From: Flavobacterium weaverense
GTDB taxonomy: Bacteria > Bacteroidota > Bacteroidia > Flavobacteriales > Flavobacteriaceae
NCBI RefSeq assembly: GCF_003688495.1
Contig: NZ_REFH01000007.1
Coordinates: 372,001-436,000, forward strand
Length of the DNA stretch: 64,000 nucleotides
Reading direction: 5' to 3'
How positions within the stretch are numbered: position 1 is the first letter of the stretch; each line of letters opens with the position of its first letter. The notes under the pieces were generated by a model. It saw nothing but the letters and a program-made list of their open reading frames with translations. It searched no databases and was not told the origin of the DNA. This document shows, piece by piece, positions 1 through 9,090 of this stretch. Both the position numbers and the translations under genes were made by a program.

Positions 1-791
1 GCGGTTCTCAAGATCTAACTTATGCTATTTATAGAGGTTATGATGAATTAGAACAGATGGTAAACTTAGTTTCTATTGATAATAAATTTGATTTTGGTAA
101 AGAAAATGAAGATGTTTCTGCAACTTCTTATTTGACGCAAATAATTATTGACGAACCTAACAATCTTTTTAACTACTGTAACATCGGTTATCAAACCTAT
201 TTTAATTCGCAAGAAGAAATAGATTTAATTGAGAAGTTATATTTTGATGCTTATAGATTAGGCGAAGTTTCAAATAATATTTCCATTTCAGAGCCTGTTT
301 TTAGGGACGCAGATGTCGTTAGCATTGATTTAAACTCCATTAAATCCTCTGATTCTGGTAATTTTGTTTCATTTCAACCTAATGGATTTAACGGTAAAGA
401 AATATGTTCTTTAGCTCGTTATGCTGGAATTAGTGATAAAGTTTCCTCTTTTGGAATATTCAATCATAATAATTTAGCACAAGAATCAGTCATTATTGCA
501 CAGATAATTTGGTACTTTATTGAAGGATATCATTACCGCTCCAATGAATATCCTTTTGGAAGTAAAGAGAATTATTTGAAATACATTGTACCTCTAGAAG
601 AGGAGGAACTTGTTTTTTATAAAAGCGACAAAACGGATCGCTGGTGGATAGAAATTCCATTTATTTCAAATGTTAATAATAAACTAAAAAGAAATACGTT
701 ATTACCATGTTCTTACGATGAGTATTTATTGGCGTGCAATCAAGAATTACCTGAAAGATGGTGGAAAGCACAAAGAAAAAACATCGTTTAG
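1..791 (+). CDS. Arginase/formimidoylglutamase-family protein, 3' part
   Basis: The frame is open from the left edge of the window (codons readable from base 3), so this is the C-terminal part of a longer gene and the ATG at 57 is only an internal methionine. The stretch DADVVSIDLNSIKSSDSG resembles the second metal-binding region of ureohydrolases (arginase, agmatinase, formimidoylglutamase), where S-x-D-x-D is usual. Here the second aspartate position reads Asn (D-L-N), so metal binding may differ from classical arginases. Upstream motifs lie outside the window. It precedes gldK by about 130 bp; in Flavobacterium an arginase-like gene near gldK is, as I recall, the usual arrangement. The substrate cannot be assigned from this fragment. 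Confidence 0.75.
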   Translation, partial: GSQDLTYAIYRGYDELEQMVNLVSIDNKFDFGKENEDVSATSYLTQIIIDEPNNLFNYCNIGYQTYFNSQEEIDLIEKLYFDAYRLGEVSNNISISEPVFRDADVVSIDLNSIKSSDSGNFVSFQPNGFNGKEICSLARYAGISDKVSSFGIFNHNNLAQESVIIAQIIWYFIEGYHYRSNEYPFGSKENYLKYIVPLEEEELVFYKSDKTDRWWIEIPFISNVNNKLKRNTLLPCSYDEYLLACNQELPERWWKAQRKNIV

Positions 792-918
792 AGCAGTTTT
801 TTGCTTATTTATTACTCTTTTATAAAAAATATTTTGTTTACTTCAAAAAAATTGTTTTTTTAAAAAAAAATAAATAGGTTTACAGCCTTAAAAATAATGA
901 ATAGATAACCAAATTTAC

Positions 919-2319
919 ATGAAGAAGTTCATAGCTTTTGCGACAATTTTAACCCTTATAATTGGCTGTGGTAAATCAAGCGATAAAGGAGAATTAGTTG
1001 GTATTAATGGAGGAAAATGGCATCCTGAGAAGCCATACGGAATGGCATTAATTCCAGGTGGTGCTTTTATAATGGGTAAATCAGATGCTGATTTAGCTAA
1101 CGTAGAAGATGCTCCAACTAAAACTGTTACTGTTCGTGCATTTTACATGGATGAGACAGAAATCACTAATAGTGAGTACCGTAAATTTGTGGAATGGGTT
1201 AAAGATTCAACGATAAGAGTTCGTTTAGCGATTCTTGCTGACATGAATGGAATGACACCGGGTACAGGAAAAGGTAAAAATGCAGCCGGTATTGGTGATT
1301 TTGCTTTTGATGATTCTGATCCTACTAAAATGACTCCGTACGACAAATACATGTATGACAACTACTATAGTATTGGAACCGCAGATGATGAATACGCTGG
1401 TAGAAGGTTGAACAAAAAGATAAAATTAATCAAGGATACTAAGTTATATCCTGATGAATATTATACGGAAGTGATGGATTCTATGTATATTCCTATTGAA
1501 GAATCATACAATGGTTTGCGTACAATTGACGTAAATAAATTGAAGTTTAGATATTCTTGGATGGATATTCAAGCTGCTGCTAAAGCAAAAGTAGGAAAGA
1601 GAAAAGATTTTATTAAAACAGAAGAAGTGAAGATTTATCCTGATACAACAGTTTGGATTAAAGATTTCTCTTACTCTTATAATGAGCCAATGCACAACGA
1701 TTATTTCTGGCACCAAGCATATGGTGATTATCCAGTTGTAGGTGTAAAATGGACTCAAGCAAAAGCTTTTTGTTCATGGAGAACCTTGTACAAAAACTCA
1801 TATATCAAATCAAAGAAAAAAGGACGTGATTTAGTAAATAGCTTCAGACTTCCTACAGAAGCAGAATGGGAATATGCAGCTAGAGGCGGATTAGAGTCTG
1901 CGACTTATCCATGGGGTGGTCCTTATACTAAAAATGATAGAGGTTGCTTTCTTGCCAACTTCAAACCAAACAGAGGAGATTACGCAGCTGATGAGGCTTT
2001 ATACACTGTAGAAGCTAAATCGTATGACCCTAATGGATACAATTTGTATAATATGGCAGGAAATGTTTCGGAGTGGACGGATTCTTCTTATGATTCAAAT
2101 GCTTACGAATATGTTTCTTCAATGAATCCAAATGTTCAGGATGCTTCCAATAAGAGAAAAGTTCTTCGCGGTGGATCGTGGAAAGATGTTGCTTATTTCC
2201 TACAAGTAAGCACTAGGGATTATGAGTATGCAGATTCAGCAAGAAGTTATGTTGGTTTTAGAACAGTTCAGGATTATATGGGAGTTCAAACTACTGGAAA
2301 CGGAAAAAAGAAGAAATAA
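919..2319 (+). CDS. gldK: Gliding motility / type IX secretion lipoprotein GldK
   Basis: A 466-residue lipoprotein with a short signal peptide and lipobox ending at Cys17 (LIIGC). The rest is an FGE-sulfatase (SUMF1-like) fold, with the family hallmarks PGGAFIMG near residue 47, RLPTEAEWEYAARGG near 310 and YNMAGNVSEWTD near 380. The active-site cysteines of true formylglycine-generating enzymes are absent: the segment after LRGGSW has none, which agrees with a structural role. GldK forms the periplasmic ring of the type IX secretion system with GldN, bound to the outer membrane. It is first in gldK-gldL-gldM-gldN, with gaps of 38-46 bp, so the four are very likely co-transcribed. Confidence 0.96.
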   Translation: MKKFIAFATILTLIIGCGKSSDKGELVGINGGKWHPEKPYGMALIPGGAFIMGKSDADLANVEDAPTKTVTVRAFYMDETEITNSEYRKFVEWVKDSTIRVRLAILADMNGMTPGTGKGKNAAGIGDFAFDDSDPTKMTPYDKYMYDNYYSIGTADDEYAGRRLNKKIKLIKDTKLYPDEYYTEVMDSMYIPIEESYNGLRTIDVNKLKFRYSWMDIQAAAKAKVGKRKDFIKTEEVKIYPDTTVWIKDFSYSYNEPMHNDYFWHQAYGDYPVVGVKWTQAKAFCSWRTLYKNSYIKSKKKGRDLVNSFRLPTEAEWEYAARGGLESATYPWGGPYTKNDRGCFLANFKPNRGDYAADEALYTVEAKSYDPNGYNLYNMAGNVSEWTDSSYDSNAYEYVSSMNPNVQDASNKRKVLRGGSWKDVAYFLQVSTRDYEYADSARSYVGFRTVQDYMGVQTTGNGKKKK

Positions 2320-2357
2320 CAAACCAAATCTATTAAAATAAAAAAACACAAACTATT

Positions 2358-3005
2358 ATGGCATTATTAAGCAAAAAAGCGATGAATTTCGCGTACGGTA
2401 TGGGAGCGGCAGTTGTTATTATTGGAGCTTTATTCAAAATTACCCATATTGAATTTGGAGTCTTAACAGGAAACTTAATGCTTACGATAGGATTGGTTGT
2501 TGAAGCGGCAATTTTTGCTCTTTCTGCTTTCGAACCTGTTGATAAAGATTTGGATTGGACTTTAGTGTATCCTGAATTAGCAAATGGTCAAGCTAGACCA
2601 GCGGCTAAAAAAGTTGAAGCGGTTGCTGAAACTCAAGGAATGTTGTCTCAAAAATTAGACGCAATGTTAAAAGATGCTAAAATAGACGGTGAATTGATGG
2701 CTAGTTTAGGAAATAGTATTAAAAACTTTGAATCAGCTGCTAAAGGAATTGCTCCAACTGTTGACTCAATTGCTTCTACAAAAAAATACAGTGAAGAATT
2801 GACTTTGGCTGCAGCCCAAATGGAATCTTTAAATAGCTTGTACAAAATACAATTACAAAGCGCTTCAAGAAATGCTCAAATCAATGAAGAAGTTGCTGAA
2901 AATAATTTAAAATTAAAAGACCAAATGCAGTCTTTAACTTCTAACTTATCGTCTTTAAACAACGTGTATGGTGGAATGCTTTCTGCAATGAATAACAAAG
3001 GATAA
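2358..3005 (+). CDS. gldL: T9SS / gliding motor subunit GldL
   Basis: A 215-residue inner-membrane protein. Two transmembrane helices lie near residues 11-27 and 34-53, followed by a long cytoplasmic, helix-rich tail. Polar residues inside or next to the helices stand out: Lys27, His30 and Glu49. In the published GldLM motor work, the equivalents of these residues form the proton path, with Glu49 essential, so they support a working motor subunit. GldL forms a five-subunit ring around two GldM helices and turns proton flow into movement that powers secretion and gliding. It sits between gldK and gldM in the operon. Confidence 0.96.
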   Translation: MALLSKKAMNFAYGMGAAVVIIGALFKITHIEFGVLTGNLMLTIGLVVEAAIFALSAFEPVDKDLDWTLVYPELANGQARPAAKKVEAVAETQGMLSQKLDAMLKDAKIDGELMASLGNSIKNFESAAKGIAPTVDSIASTKKYSEELTLAAAQMESLNSLYKIQLQSASRNAQINEEVAENNLKLKDQMQSLTSNLSSLNNVYGGMLSAMNNKG

Positions 3006-3051
3006 TTAGTTTCAAACTATAATTAAACAATAAACTAATTATTTAGAAAAT

Positions 3052-4593
3052 ATGGCAGGAGGAAAACTAACCCCTAGACAGAAGATGATAAACCTAATGT
3101 ACTTGGTTTTTATCGCAATGTTAGCATTAAATATGTCCAAAGAAGTTTTGTCAGCTTTTGGATTAATGAATGAAAAATTTGAGAGTTCAAACTCTTCAGC
3201 TGAATTATCAAACACGCAAATGTTAGCTGGTTTAGATGCTAAAGCTGCTGAAGCAGGTGGAGAATTTACTGCAGCTTCAGCTACCGCACATAAAGTTGAA
3301 ACAATTACTAAGGACTTTTACGATTATATCGCTAAAATAAAAGCAGATGTACTAGTTGGTACTGAAGTTGATCCTGAAACTGGTAAATTACCTTACGAGG
3401 CAATGGATAAAGGTGATAATATCGATAACTTATGGTTTAGTCCTGCGGGATATTCTGCTAAAGGGAACGAAGTTATAGCTACAATTGAAAAGTACAAAGC
3501 AGATATGAAGTCGGCTTTAGGTGATAATAAAAAATTGTCTGCAATTATTGCAGAAGTAGAAAGCAAGTTTGACCTTTCTAAAGTTAAAAATAAAGATGGT
3601 GTCGCTATTGATTATTTAGATTACCATTTTAAAGGTTTTCCAGCTGTAGCTTCATTAGCGAAATTGTCTGCTTGGCAAAATGATGTTAAGAAATCAGAGA
3701 CTGATGTTTATAATACTTTATTAGGTAAAGCTGCTGTTGCTGCTGCATCTTATAGTAATTACGAAGCAATCGTGGTTCTAGATAAAAGTGCTTATTTTCA
3801 AGGGGAAAAAGTTACGGGTAAAGTAGTTTTAGGTCGTTATGATAAAAATACGAAGCCAACTTCTTTTTCAGGTCCTGGACAAATTGTAAACGGCCAAGCT
3901 GTTATTGCAATGACTGCTGGTAGCGTGGGTGAGCAAACAATAAATGGTCAATTTACTTTTATGGAAGATGGAAAAAATATTCCATTAAAATTTAAAGGAA
4001 ACTATGTTGTTGTTCCTAAACCAAATTCTGCAACTATTTCTGCAGATAAAATGAATGTAGTGTATAGAGGTGTTGTTAATCCAATGACAATTTCTTTTGC
4101 TGGTGTTTCAAGTGATAAAGTTAGTGCTTCTGCTCCGGGATTAAGTTCTGCAGGTGGAGGTAAATATAGAATGAGTCCTGGTGGCGGAGATGAAGTTATT
4201 ATCAATGTAAGTGCAACTCTAAACGACGGTTCTAAAGTATCGGATAGAAAAGCATTTAGAATCAAAGGTATTCCTGGTCCTACTGGAACAATTAGAGGCG
4301 AAATGGGTGTTGTAAAAGGACCTAAATCAAATCTTGAAATTGCAACTATTGGAGCTAAATTGGTTGATTTTGATTTTGAAGTTGGCTTAGATGTTGTTGG
4401 TTTTAATCTTAAAATTACTGGCCAACCTACTGTTGTTGTTCAAGGCGATAGATTGAATGCACAATGTAAAGCGGTACTGTCAAAAGCAGGAAGAGGAGAC
4501 CAAGTTACTATTTCTGAAATTAAAACAAAACTTGTTGGAGCAGGTAGTTATTTACTGCCACGAACTGCACCAGTAATTTTTGAAATACAATAA
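3052..4593 (+). CDS. gldM: T9SS / gliding motor subunit GldM
   Basis: A 513-residue protein with a short cytoplasmic N-terminus, one transmembrane helix at about residues 13-31 and a large periplasmic part made of helical then beta-sandwich domains. The N-terminus MAGGKLTPRQKMINLMYLVF is typical of GldM. Arg9 is the residue reported to pair with GldL Glu49 in the motor. The periplasmic domains reach across the periplasm towards the GldK/GldN ring. Length fits the family (about 510-520). The gene is third in the operon, 46 bp after gldL. Confidence 0.96.
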   Translation: MAGGKLTPRQKMINLMYLVFIAMLALNMSKEVLSAFGLMNEKFESSNSSAELSNTQMLAGLDAKAAEAGGEFTAASATAHKVETITKDFYDYIAKIKADVLVGTEVDPETGKLPYEAMDKGDNIDNLWFSPAGYSAKGNEVIATIEKYKADMKSALGDNKKLSAIIAEVESKFDLSKVKNKDGVAIDYLDYHFKGFPAVASLAKLSAWQNDVKKSETDVYNTLLGKAAVAAASYSNYEAIVVLDKSAYFQGEKVTGKVVLGRYDKNTKPTSFSGPGQIVNGQAVIAMTAGSVGEQTINGQFTFMEDGKNIPLKFKGNYVVVPKPNSATISADKMNVVYRGVVNPMTISFAGVSSDKVSASAPGLSSAGGGKYRMSPGGGDEVIINVSATLNDGSKVSDRKAFRIKGIPGPTGTIRGEMGVVKGPKSNLEIATIGAKLVDFDFEVGLDVVGFNLKITGQPTVVVQGDRLNAQCKAVLSKAGRGDQVTISEIKTKLVGAGSYLLPRTAPVIFEIQ

Positions 4594-4636
4594 TTAGTAG
4601 ATTTTTAAATCTACTTAACTATCTTATAAAGATAAA

Positions 4637-5530
4637 ATGATGAACGTAAGAAACTTTTTTATTGCTATTATCTCCATTACGGGAAGTTTAGCTTCATTTG
4701 GGCAATCAAATTTGCTTAATGCAAAAACTCCGAGCGAAATAGGGATTAAATCTGCTGCACAACTTGATGCTGATAATGATAAGCCATTAGCTTATGGTTA
4801 TGTGGAAGATCGAGATGTGTTGATGGGTAAAACAGTTTGGGAGATTATTGACTTAAGTGAAAGAATAAATTTTGCTTTATATTTTCCAATCGATGCTGCA
4901 AATATTGGTCCTGATAGAAGGTCGTTGTATGACGTTTTAACTAAAGCAATGAAGAACGGTGAAATTACTGAAGTTTATACTGATAGTTACTTTAACACTA
5001 AAAAATCATTACAAGATATCGAAGGTTCTCTATCACGTATCGATACTACTGATGCAGGAAGAGAGCAAATTAATGCAGGGAAAAGAGTTTCTGAAGAGTA
5101 CGTTTTAAGACAAGATTTGACTGCTGCAGATGTTACTCAGTACAAGATAAAAGGATATTGGTATTTTGACAAACGTCAAAGTGAATTAAAATATAGATTA
5201 TTAGGTATTTGTCCTGTGACTCCAGACGTTTATTCTATGAATAGTGAGGAGAAAGATTATATCGAATTGTTCTGGGTATTTTTCCCAGCCGCAAGAGATG
5301 TTTTACATACTGCAAAAGCATTTAATGATAAGAACTCTGCGATGCCAATTTCATTTGACCAAATCCTTAATTCTAGACGTTTTAACAGTGTTATTTACAA
5401 AGAAGAAAATGTATACGGAGATAGAAGTATTGATGAATACATGAAAGACAATGCTCAAAATCAGCTATTAGAATCTGAAAGAGTAAAAGATAAAATTAGA
5501 AACTTTGAATCTGATATGTGGAATTACTAA
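4637..5530 (+). CDS. gldN: T9SS / gliding motility protein GldN
   Basis: A 297-residue protein with a cleavable signal peptide (about residues 1-23, ending FGQ) and no further membrane segment. The body matches the GldN/PorN family: a conserved region with VWEIIDLSERINFALYFPID near residue 69 and ELFWVFFPAARDVLH near 210. GldN joins GldK in the periplasmic ring needed for type IX secretion. The ATG at 4637 is followed directly by a second ATG, and either could start the protein. It closes the gldKLMN unit, and a strong terminator hairpin follows at 5554. Confidence 0.95.
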   Translation: MMNVRNFFIAIISITGSLASFGQSNLLNAKTPSEIGIKSAAQLDADNDKPLAYGYVEDRDVLMGKTVWEIIDLSERINFALYFPIDAANIGPDRRSLYDVLTKAMKNGEITEVYTDSYFNTKKSLQDIEGSLSRIDTTDAGREQINAGKRVSEEYVLRQDLTAADVTQYKIKGYWYFDKRQSELKYRLLGICPVTPDVYSMNSEEKDYIELFWVFFPAARDVLHTAKAFNDKNSAMPISFDQILNSRRFNSVIYKEENVYGDRSIDEYMKDNAQNQLLESERVKDKIRNFESDMWNY

Positions 5531-5553
5531 TGTAGTTTCAGAAATTATAAATT

Positions 5554-5588
5554 AAAGCTCTTACTGTTGCAGTAAGAGCTTTTTTATT
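5554..5588 (+). terminator. Terminator after gldN
   Basis: A perfect hairpin (AAAGCTCTTACT, short loop, AGTAAGAGCTTTTTT) followed by a T run lies 24 bp after the gldN stop. It ends the gld operon and separates it from the oxidoreductase gene. Confidence 0.9.
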
Positions 5589-5634
5589 TTAATAAACTTA
5601 CCTTTGTCTCTCTCTCTAAAATATAGTGGTAAAA

Positions 5635-6690
5635 ATGATTGATTATTTAATTGTTGGTTGCGGTTTAGCAGGAATTTCTTTTGCAGAGATGGCTTTAGAA
5701 AATGGAAAATCAATTTTGGTTTTTGATAATGACTCGCAAAATTCTTCAAAAATAGCAGGTGGATTATATAATCCAGTCATCTTAAAACGGTTTAGTGAGG
5801 TTTGGAAAGCGCAGGAGCAATTAGTCCTAATGAATGATTTTTATCCTCGGATAGAGAAAAAAATTAATTGCACAGTTGATTTTAAAACTCCAATCCTTAG
5901 AAAGTTTTTCTCAGTGGAAGAACAAAATAATTGGTTTGCTGCTTCTGATAAAATTGCTTTAGCACCTTTTTTATCTACCGATATAATCACAAAAAAGTAT
6001 AAAGGTATTGATTCTCCTTTTGGATATGGAGAAGTGCTACAAACCGGATATGTGGATACTGCATTACTTTTAAAAAAGTATAAAGAATACTTGAAGGAAA
6101 ACAATTGGTTACAGCAAGAAAGTTTTAATTACGATTTATTACATTTTGAAGAAGGTTGCGCTTCTTATAAAGACATCAAAGCTAAACATATTATTTTCGC
6201 AGAAGGTTTTGGTATGCATTCAAATCCATATTTTAATGAATTGCCTCTAGATGGTACTAAGGGCGAACTTTTCATTATAAAAGCGCCACAGCTATCTTTA
6301 GATATCATTGTCAACACTAGCGTGTTTATTCTCCCTTTAGGCAATGATTTGTTTAAAGTTGGAGCTACTTATAATTGGCAAGACAAAACTGACTTACCCA
6401 CAGACGAAGGCAAAGCGGAATTAATAGATAGAATAAAAGAGATTATCACTTGCGACTTCGAAGTTATTTCGCACTTTGCAGGCGTTCGACCTACTGTTAA
6501 AGATAGAAGACCTTTGATAGGAACGCATTCAAAATTTAATGCAATGCATCTTTTAAATGGCTTAGGAACAAGAGGAGTGATGCTAGGTCCAGCGATGGCC
6601 AAAGCATTATTTGATTTTATTGAATATCAAACACCATTAGATATTTCGGTTGATATAAATCGCTTTTTAAATAAGAAGACTAAAAAATAA
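5635..6690 (+). CDS. DadA-like FAD-dependent oxidoreductase
   Basis: About 351 residues from the ATG at 5635; a GTG at 5626 would add three residues, but the ATG places the dinucleotide-binding strand right at the N-terminus, as in this family. The start MIDYLIVGCGLAGISFAEM is a Rossmann motif of the GxGxxG type for FAD, with the acidic end of the second strand at VFDND. The C-terminal part (GVRPTVKDRRPLIGTHSKF, then LNGLGTRGVMLGPAMA) fits D-amino-acid oxidase/DadA-type enzymes. The substrate is unknown. It converges on the DUF983 gene with only 2 bp between the stops and no terminator there. Confidence 0.85.
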   Translation: MIDYLIVGCGLAGISFAEMALENGKSILVFDNDSQNSSKIAGGLYNPVILKRFSEVWKAQEQLVLMNDFYPRIEKKINCTVDFKTPILRKFFSVEEQNNWFAASDKIALAPFLSTDIITKKYKGIDSPFGYGEVLQTGYVDTALLLKKYKEYLKENNWLQQESFNYDLLHFEEGCASYKDIKAKHIIFAEGFGMHSNPYFNELPLDGTKGELFIIKAPQLSLDIIVNTSVFILPLGNDLFKVGATYNWQDKTDLPTDEGKAELIDRIKEIITCDFEVISHFAGVRPTVKDRRPLIGTHSKFNAMHLLNGLGTRGVMLGPAMAKALFDFIEYQTPLDISVDINRFLNKKTKK

Positions 6691-6692
6691 TC

Positions 6693-7082
6693 TTATTTCT
6701 TATTTGTTTTTGGATCATAAGATACAAACATGTTAATGTAGATGTTTCTTGCCCAACGTAAAACAATTGGAAAAGATAAAATCATTGAAGCAACAATTGC
6801 GATAAACGCGACTTTCAGGCTTGAGCCAAAGATTAAAAAAGAAATAATAAAAGCTGCGATTCCGATACCAACATTTAAACCATAACTAACATACATCGCG
6901 CCGTAAAAAAATGAAGGCTCGATCTGGTATCTTAAACCACAATGACTGCAATTTTCATGCATTTTTAATATTTTACCCAAATGAAGTACGTTTTGATCTA
7001 AATACATACTCTCATTCTGACATTTAGGACAAGTTCCTGTTAAAATACTATTTAATTTGGATCCTTTTTTTAACATTTGCAA
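6693..7082 (-). CDS. DUF983 zinc-ribbon membrane protein
   Basis: A 129-residue protein with two CxxC pairs near the N-terminus (CPKCQNE and CSHCG), forming a likely zinc ribbon, followed by two hydrophobic helices (about residues 60-110). This is the layout of DUF983. The function is not established, although some family members lie near cytochrome oxidase genes. A start two residues later (MLKKGSK) is equally possible. A TAnnTTTG promoter element (TAAATTTG on the minus strand, 7111-7118) lies about 30 bp upstream. Confidence 0.8.
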   Translation of the reverse strand: MQMLKKGSKLNSILTGTCPKCQNESMYLDQNVLHLGKILKMHENCSHCGLRYQIEPSFFYGAMYVSYGLNVGIGIAAFIISFLIFGSSLKVAFIAIVASMILSFPIVLRWARNIYINMFVSYDPKTNKK

Positions 7083-7148
7083 AAAATTTAATTTTTCCTT
7101 TTTGGAGTTACAAATTTACGGATTCAAAAAGGAATAAAATCACAATAC

Positions 7149-9056
7149 ATGCTTAATATACACAATTTATCTGTTTCTTTTGGTGGTACTTATTTATTTG
7201 AGGAAGTTACCTTCCGATTGGGTGCCGGAGACAGAGTTGGTCTTGTTGGAAAAAATGGAGCAGGGAAATCTACAATGCTTAAAATATTAGCAGGAGATTT
7301 TAAACCTGATTCAGGTCAGATCGCGACTGAAAAGGAAGTTCGTATGGGATTTCTTCGTCAAGATATCGATTTTGAGCAAGGTAGAACTGTTTTGGAAGAA
7401 GCATACGAAGCTTTTACAGATATAAAAATTGTTGAAAATAAATTAGCAGAAATTAATCACTTGTTAGTTACTCGTACCGATTATGAGAGCGACGAATACA
7501 GTCAAATTATTGAAGATTTATCTGATTACACACACCGTTTTGAACTATTAGGTGGATACAATTATGTGGGTGATACGGAAAAAATCCTTTTAGGTTTAGG
7601 ATTTAAAAGAGAAGTTTTTGATAATCAAACAGAAACTTTTTCTGGAGGTTGGAGAATGCGTATTGAATTAGCCAAGTTATTACTGCAAGCGAATGATGTT
7701 TTATTACTGGATGAGCCTACGAATCACTTGGATATTGAGAGTATAATTTGGTTAGAAAGCTTCTTAAGAAACTATGCCGGAGTTGTTGTCATCGTATCGC
7801 ACGATAAGATGTTCCTAGATAACGTTACAAATAGAACAATCGAAATTTCTCTTGGTAAAGCGTATGATTTTAACAAGCCTTACTCTGAGTATCTAGAATT
7901 GCGCCATGAAATTCGTGAAAAGCAATTAGCAACACAAAAGAATCAAGCTAAAAAGATTGAAGAAACTGAAAGATTAATTGAGAAGTTCCGCGCTAAAGCT
8001 TCCAAAGCATCTATGGCACAGTCTTTAATTAAGAAATTAGACAAAGTAGAGCGAATTGAAGTTGATGAAGACGATAATTCTGTTATGAATATTACTTTTC
8101 CAGTTTCTAAGGAACCAGGAAGAGTTGTAATCGAAGCAGAAAATGTAACAAAAAGTTACGGCGATAAAACGATACTAAAAGATATTAATCTTTTAGTGGA
8201 ACGTGGAAGTAAAATTGCTTTTGTTGGCCAAAATGGTCAAGGAAAATCGACTTTTATAAAAGCGATAGTTGACGAATTTGAATATAAAGGAAATATTAAA
8301 CTAGGACATAATGTACAGCTAGGTTATTTTGCACAAAATCAAGCAGAGTATCTTGATGGTGAAATAACATTGCTACAAACAATGGAAGATGCAGCTGCAG
8401 ATACGAATCGTATGAAAGTTCGCGATATGTTGGGTTCATTCTTGTTTAGAGGTGATGATGTTGAAAAAAAGGTGAAAGTGCTTTCTGGAGGTGAAAGAAA
8501 CCGTCTAGCGCTGTGCAAACTACTTTTGCAGCCTATTAATGTATTGTTGATGGATGAGCCTACGAATCACCTAGATATTAAGTCTAAGAATGTTTTGAAA
8601 GCGGCGTTACAAAAATTTGGTGGAACATTACTTCTAGTTTCGCATGATAGAGATTTCTTGCAAGGAATGTCAAATTTAGTATACGAATTTAAAGATCAAA
8701 AAATAAAGGAATATTTAGGAGATATTAATTACTTCTTAGAACAACGCAATATGGAAAATATGCGCGAAGTAGAGAAGAAAGATGCTCAAAAAGCAGCTTC
8801 TCCAAAGGAAAGTAATAAGGCTTCATATGAAGAGCAGAAAAAAGGTAAAACACTGCAAAATAAATTGAGTAAAGTAGAAAGTCAAATCAAACAATTAGAA
8901 AGAGACATTCAACAAGATGATAAAATGCTAGCTTCAAACTATGATAAACATATTGAGGATGCTAAATTCTTCACCGCTTACAATAAGAAAAAAGCAGAAT
9001 TAGATAAATTACTTCTCGACTGGGAATTAGTTCAAGAAGAAATAGAAAATGCATAG
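7149..9056 (+). CDS. ABC-F family ATPase (Uup-like)
   Basis: A 635-residue soluble protein with two ABC ATPase domains and no membrane segment. Walker A motifs are GKNGAGKST (about residue 36) and GQNGQGKST (about 361); signature motifs are SGGWRMR and SGGERNR; each Walker B is followed by DEPTNHLD. A charged inter-domain linker and a C-terminal coiled coil (about 560-630, rich in Lys/Glu) match Uup, which has the same overall length in E. coli. ABC-F proteins act on ribosomes; Uup-type members are linked to ribosome rescue and DNA-repair phenotypes. The gene is monocistronic, with a terminator at 9062. Confidence 0.92.
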   Translation: MLNIHNLSVSFGGTYLFEEVTFRLGAGDRVGLVGKNGAGKSTMLKILAGDFKPDSGQIATEKEVRMGFLRQDIDFEQGRTVLEEAYEAFTDIKIVENKLAEINHLLVTRTDYESDEYSQIIEDLSDYTHRFELLGGYNYVGDTEKILLGLGFKREVFDNQTETFSGGWRMRIELAKLLLQANDVLLLDEPTNHLDIESIIWLESFLRNYAGVVVIVSHDKMFLDNVTNRTIEISLGKAYDFNKPYSEYLELRHEIREKQLATQKNQAKKIEETERLIEKFRAKASKASMAQSLIKKLDKVERIEVDEDDNSVMNITFPVSKEPGRVVIEAENVTKSYGDKTILKDINLLVERGSKIAFVGQNGQGKSTFIKAIVDEFEYKGNIKLGHNVQLGYFAQNQAEYLDGEITLLQTMEDAAADTNRMKVRDMLGSFLFRGDDVEKKVKVLSGGERNRLALCKLLLQPINVLLMDEPTNHLDIKSKNVLKAALQKFGGTLLLVSHDRDFLQGMSNLVYEFKDQKIKEYLGDINYFLEQRNMENMREVEKKDAQKAASPKESNKASYEEQKKGKTLQNKLSKVESQIKQLERDIQQDDKMLASNYDKHIEDAKFFTAYNKKKAELDKLLLDWELVQEEIENA

Positions 9057-9061
9057 TAATT

Positions 9062-9090
9062 AAGAGTCCTAAAAGGGACTCTTTTTTTTT
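9062..9090 (+). terminator. Terminator after the ABC-F gene
   Basis: AAGAGTCC, a short loop, GGACTCTT and a run of about ten T. It lies in the gap between the convergent ABC-F and App1 genes. Confidence 0.88.

Noticed and set aside
919..2319. GldK as an active formylglycine-generating enzyme
   Set aside because: It has the FGE fold but not the active-site cysteine pair, and its operon position fits the structural T9SS role.
4002..4265. 87-codon minus-strand frame inside gldM
   Set aside because: It lies within a well-supported gene and has no independent evidence.
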